Assembly: GCF_007746795.1 (NCBI RefSeq)
Contig: NZ_CP036343.1
Span: 3,838,369-3,902,368, forward strand
Origin: Gimesia algae
Lineage (GTDB): Bacteria; Planctomycetota; Planctomycetia; Planctomycetales; Planctomycetaceae
Reading direction: 5' to 3'
DNA: 64,000 bases
Shown here: in pieces, positions 63,731 to 64,000 of the stretch
How the letters are laid out: every line of letters begins with the position of its first letter
Position numbering within the stretch: the stretch's first letter is position 1
The notes under the pieces: generated by a model
Database searches by the model: none
The model's input: the letters and a program-made list of their open reading frames with translations, nothing else
What the model was told of the DNA's origin: nothing
Program-made: the position numbers and the translations under genes

Positions 63731-64000
63731 TCAGAGCGAGGGATGGGCCTGCATCTGTTCCCATTGAGCGTGCCCTACGCGCAGTACATCAGCGTCCTCA
63801 CGTTTTGCCAGAGGCGTATACCGGGGATGACGCGATTCTTTATAGGGGTTGTTGTGACGCGTATTGTAACAGCAGATGAAACCCCACCGCGGATGCTCGC
63901 TCTTATTCTGATCAGAACGATGCAGCAGATTGGAATGAAAAAAGATGGCAGACCCCGGCTCCAGTGTGCAGTAGAAGAGTTCCAGCCGTTTGCATGCTGC
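63731..64000 (-). CDS. Phytanoyl-CoA dioxygenase family protein, C-terminal part (partial)
   Basis: The open frame spans 89 residues from the window edge to a TGA at 63731-63733. It has the typical second half of a PhyH double-stranded beta helix: [21 protein letters not shown], whose His is the distal iron ligand, then [11 protein letters not shown] with the Arg expected to bind 2-oxoglutarate. The start lies beyond the window. The queG start lies 25 bases downstream of this stop. Confidence 0.82.
   Translation of the reverse strand, partial: AACKRLELFYCTLEPGSAIFFHSNLLHRSDQNKSEHPRWGFICCYNTRHNNPYKESRHPRYTPLAKREDADVLRVGHAQWEQMQAHPSL

Noticed and set aside
1-64000. tRNA, rRNA, CRISPR array or defence island
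   Set aside because: No cloverleaf-like T-arm motifs, regularly spaced repeats or recognised defence genes were found on reading; a covariance-model scan would be decisive for tRNAs.

Overview
The window looks like chromosome from a planctomycete, most likely the Gimesia group or a close relative. The clues are moderate GC, two large 'PVC-type' heme-binding CxxCH dehydrogenase proteins, DUF1080 domains, XylR-like LacI/AraC hybrid regulators, Gfo/Idh/MocA oxidoreductases and a sialidase-like protein. This assignment is inferred from gene content; no search was run.

Layout. 1-5000: the end of an unknown gene, then a compact minus-strand elongasome operon mreB-mreC-mreD-PBP2. 5200-14000: CPBP protease, TlpA-like protein, oxidoreductase, tyrS, SirB1-like protein, PilZ-like protein and a TPR/glycosyltransferase-like protein. 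14100-21500: sugar-phosphate isomerase, a YdeI-CDGSH fusion, DsbB with DUF5993, an SRPBCC-DoxX/DUF4166 pair, PhnA/YjdM, TRIC channel and a cysteine hydrolase. 21500-34500: a carbohydrate-type block with two giant PVC cytochromes, two XylR-like regulators (one frameshifted) and an oxidoreductase. 34700-41500: NagX/HGSNAT-like acyltransferase, purM, FAH-family enzyme, cold-shock protein, small lipoprotein, DUF1080 protein, bacterioferritin and BFD-like ferredoxin. 41800-49200: a complete phosphate regulon, phoR / pstS-pstC-pstA-pstB-phoU-phoB, with a candidate Pho box. 49200-53100: a gene-poor stretch rich in dispersed repeats, ending in an IS5-family insertion sequence. 53100-64000: serine hydrolase, sialidase-like protein, an orphan gene between 20-bp direct repeats, PH-domain protein, quinone reductase, ExeA-like ATPase with a membrane partner, dapB, queG and a partial phytanoyl-CoA dioxygenase.

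The least expected signal is non-coding. An 88-bp terminal-inverted-repeat element (MITE-like) is flanked by CTAG or CTAG-like tetranucleotides. It occurs as four well-preserved copies, one degenerate copy and one half copy, often just behind stop codons. An IS5-family element with the same CTAG flanks sits exactly on the boundary of one copy, and its transposase takes its stop codon from that CTAG. A second repeat family (about 220-290 bp, two copies) and two shorter ones are also present. No tRNA, rRNA or CRISPR array was seen.
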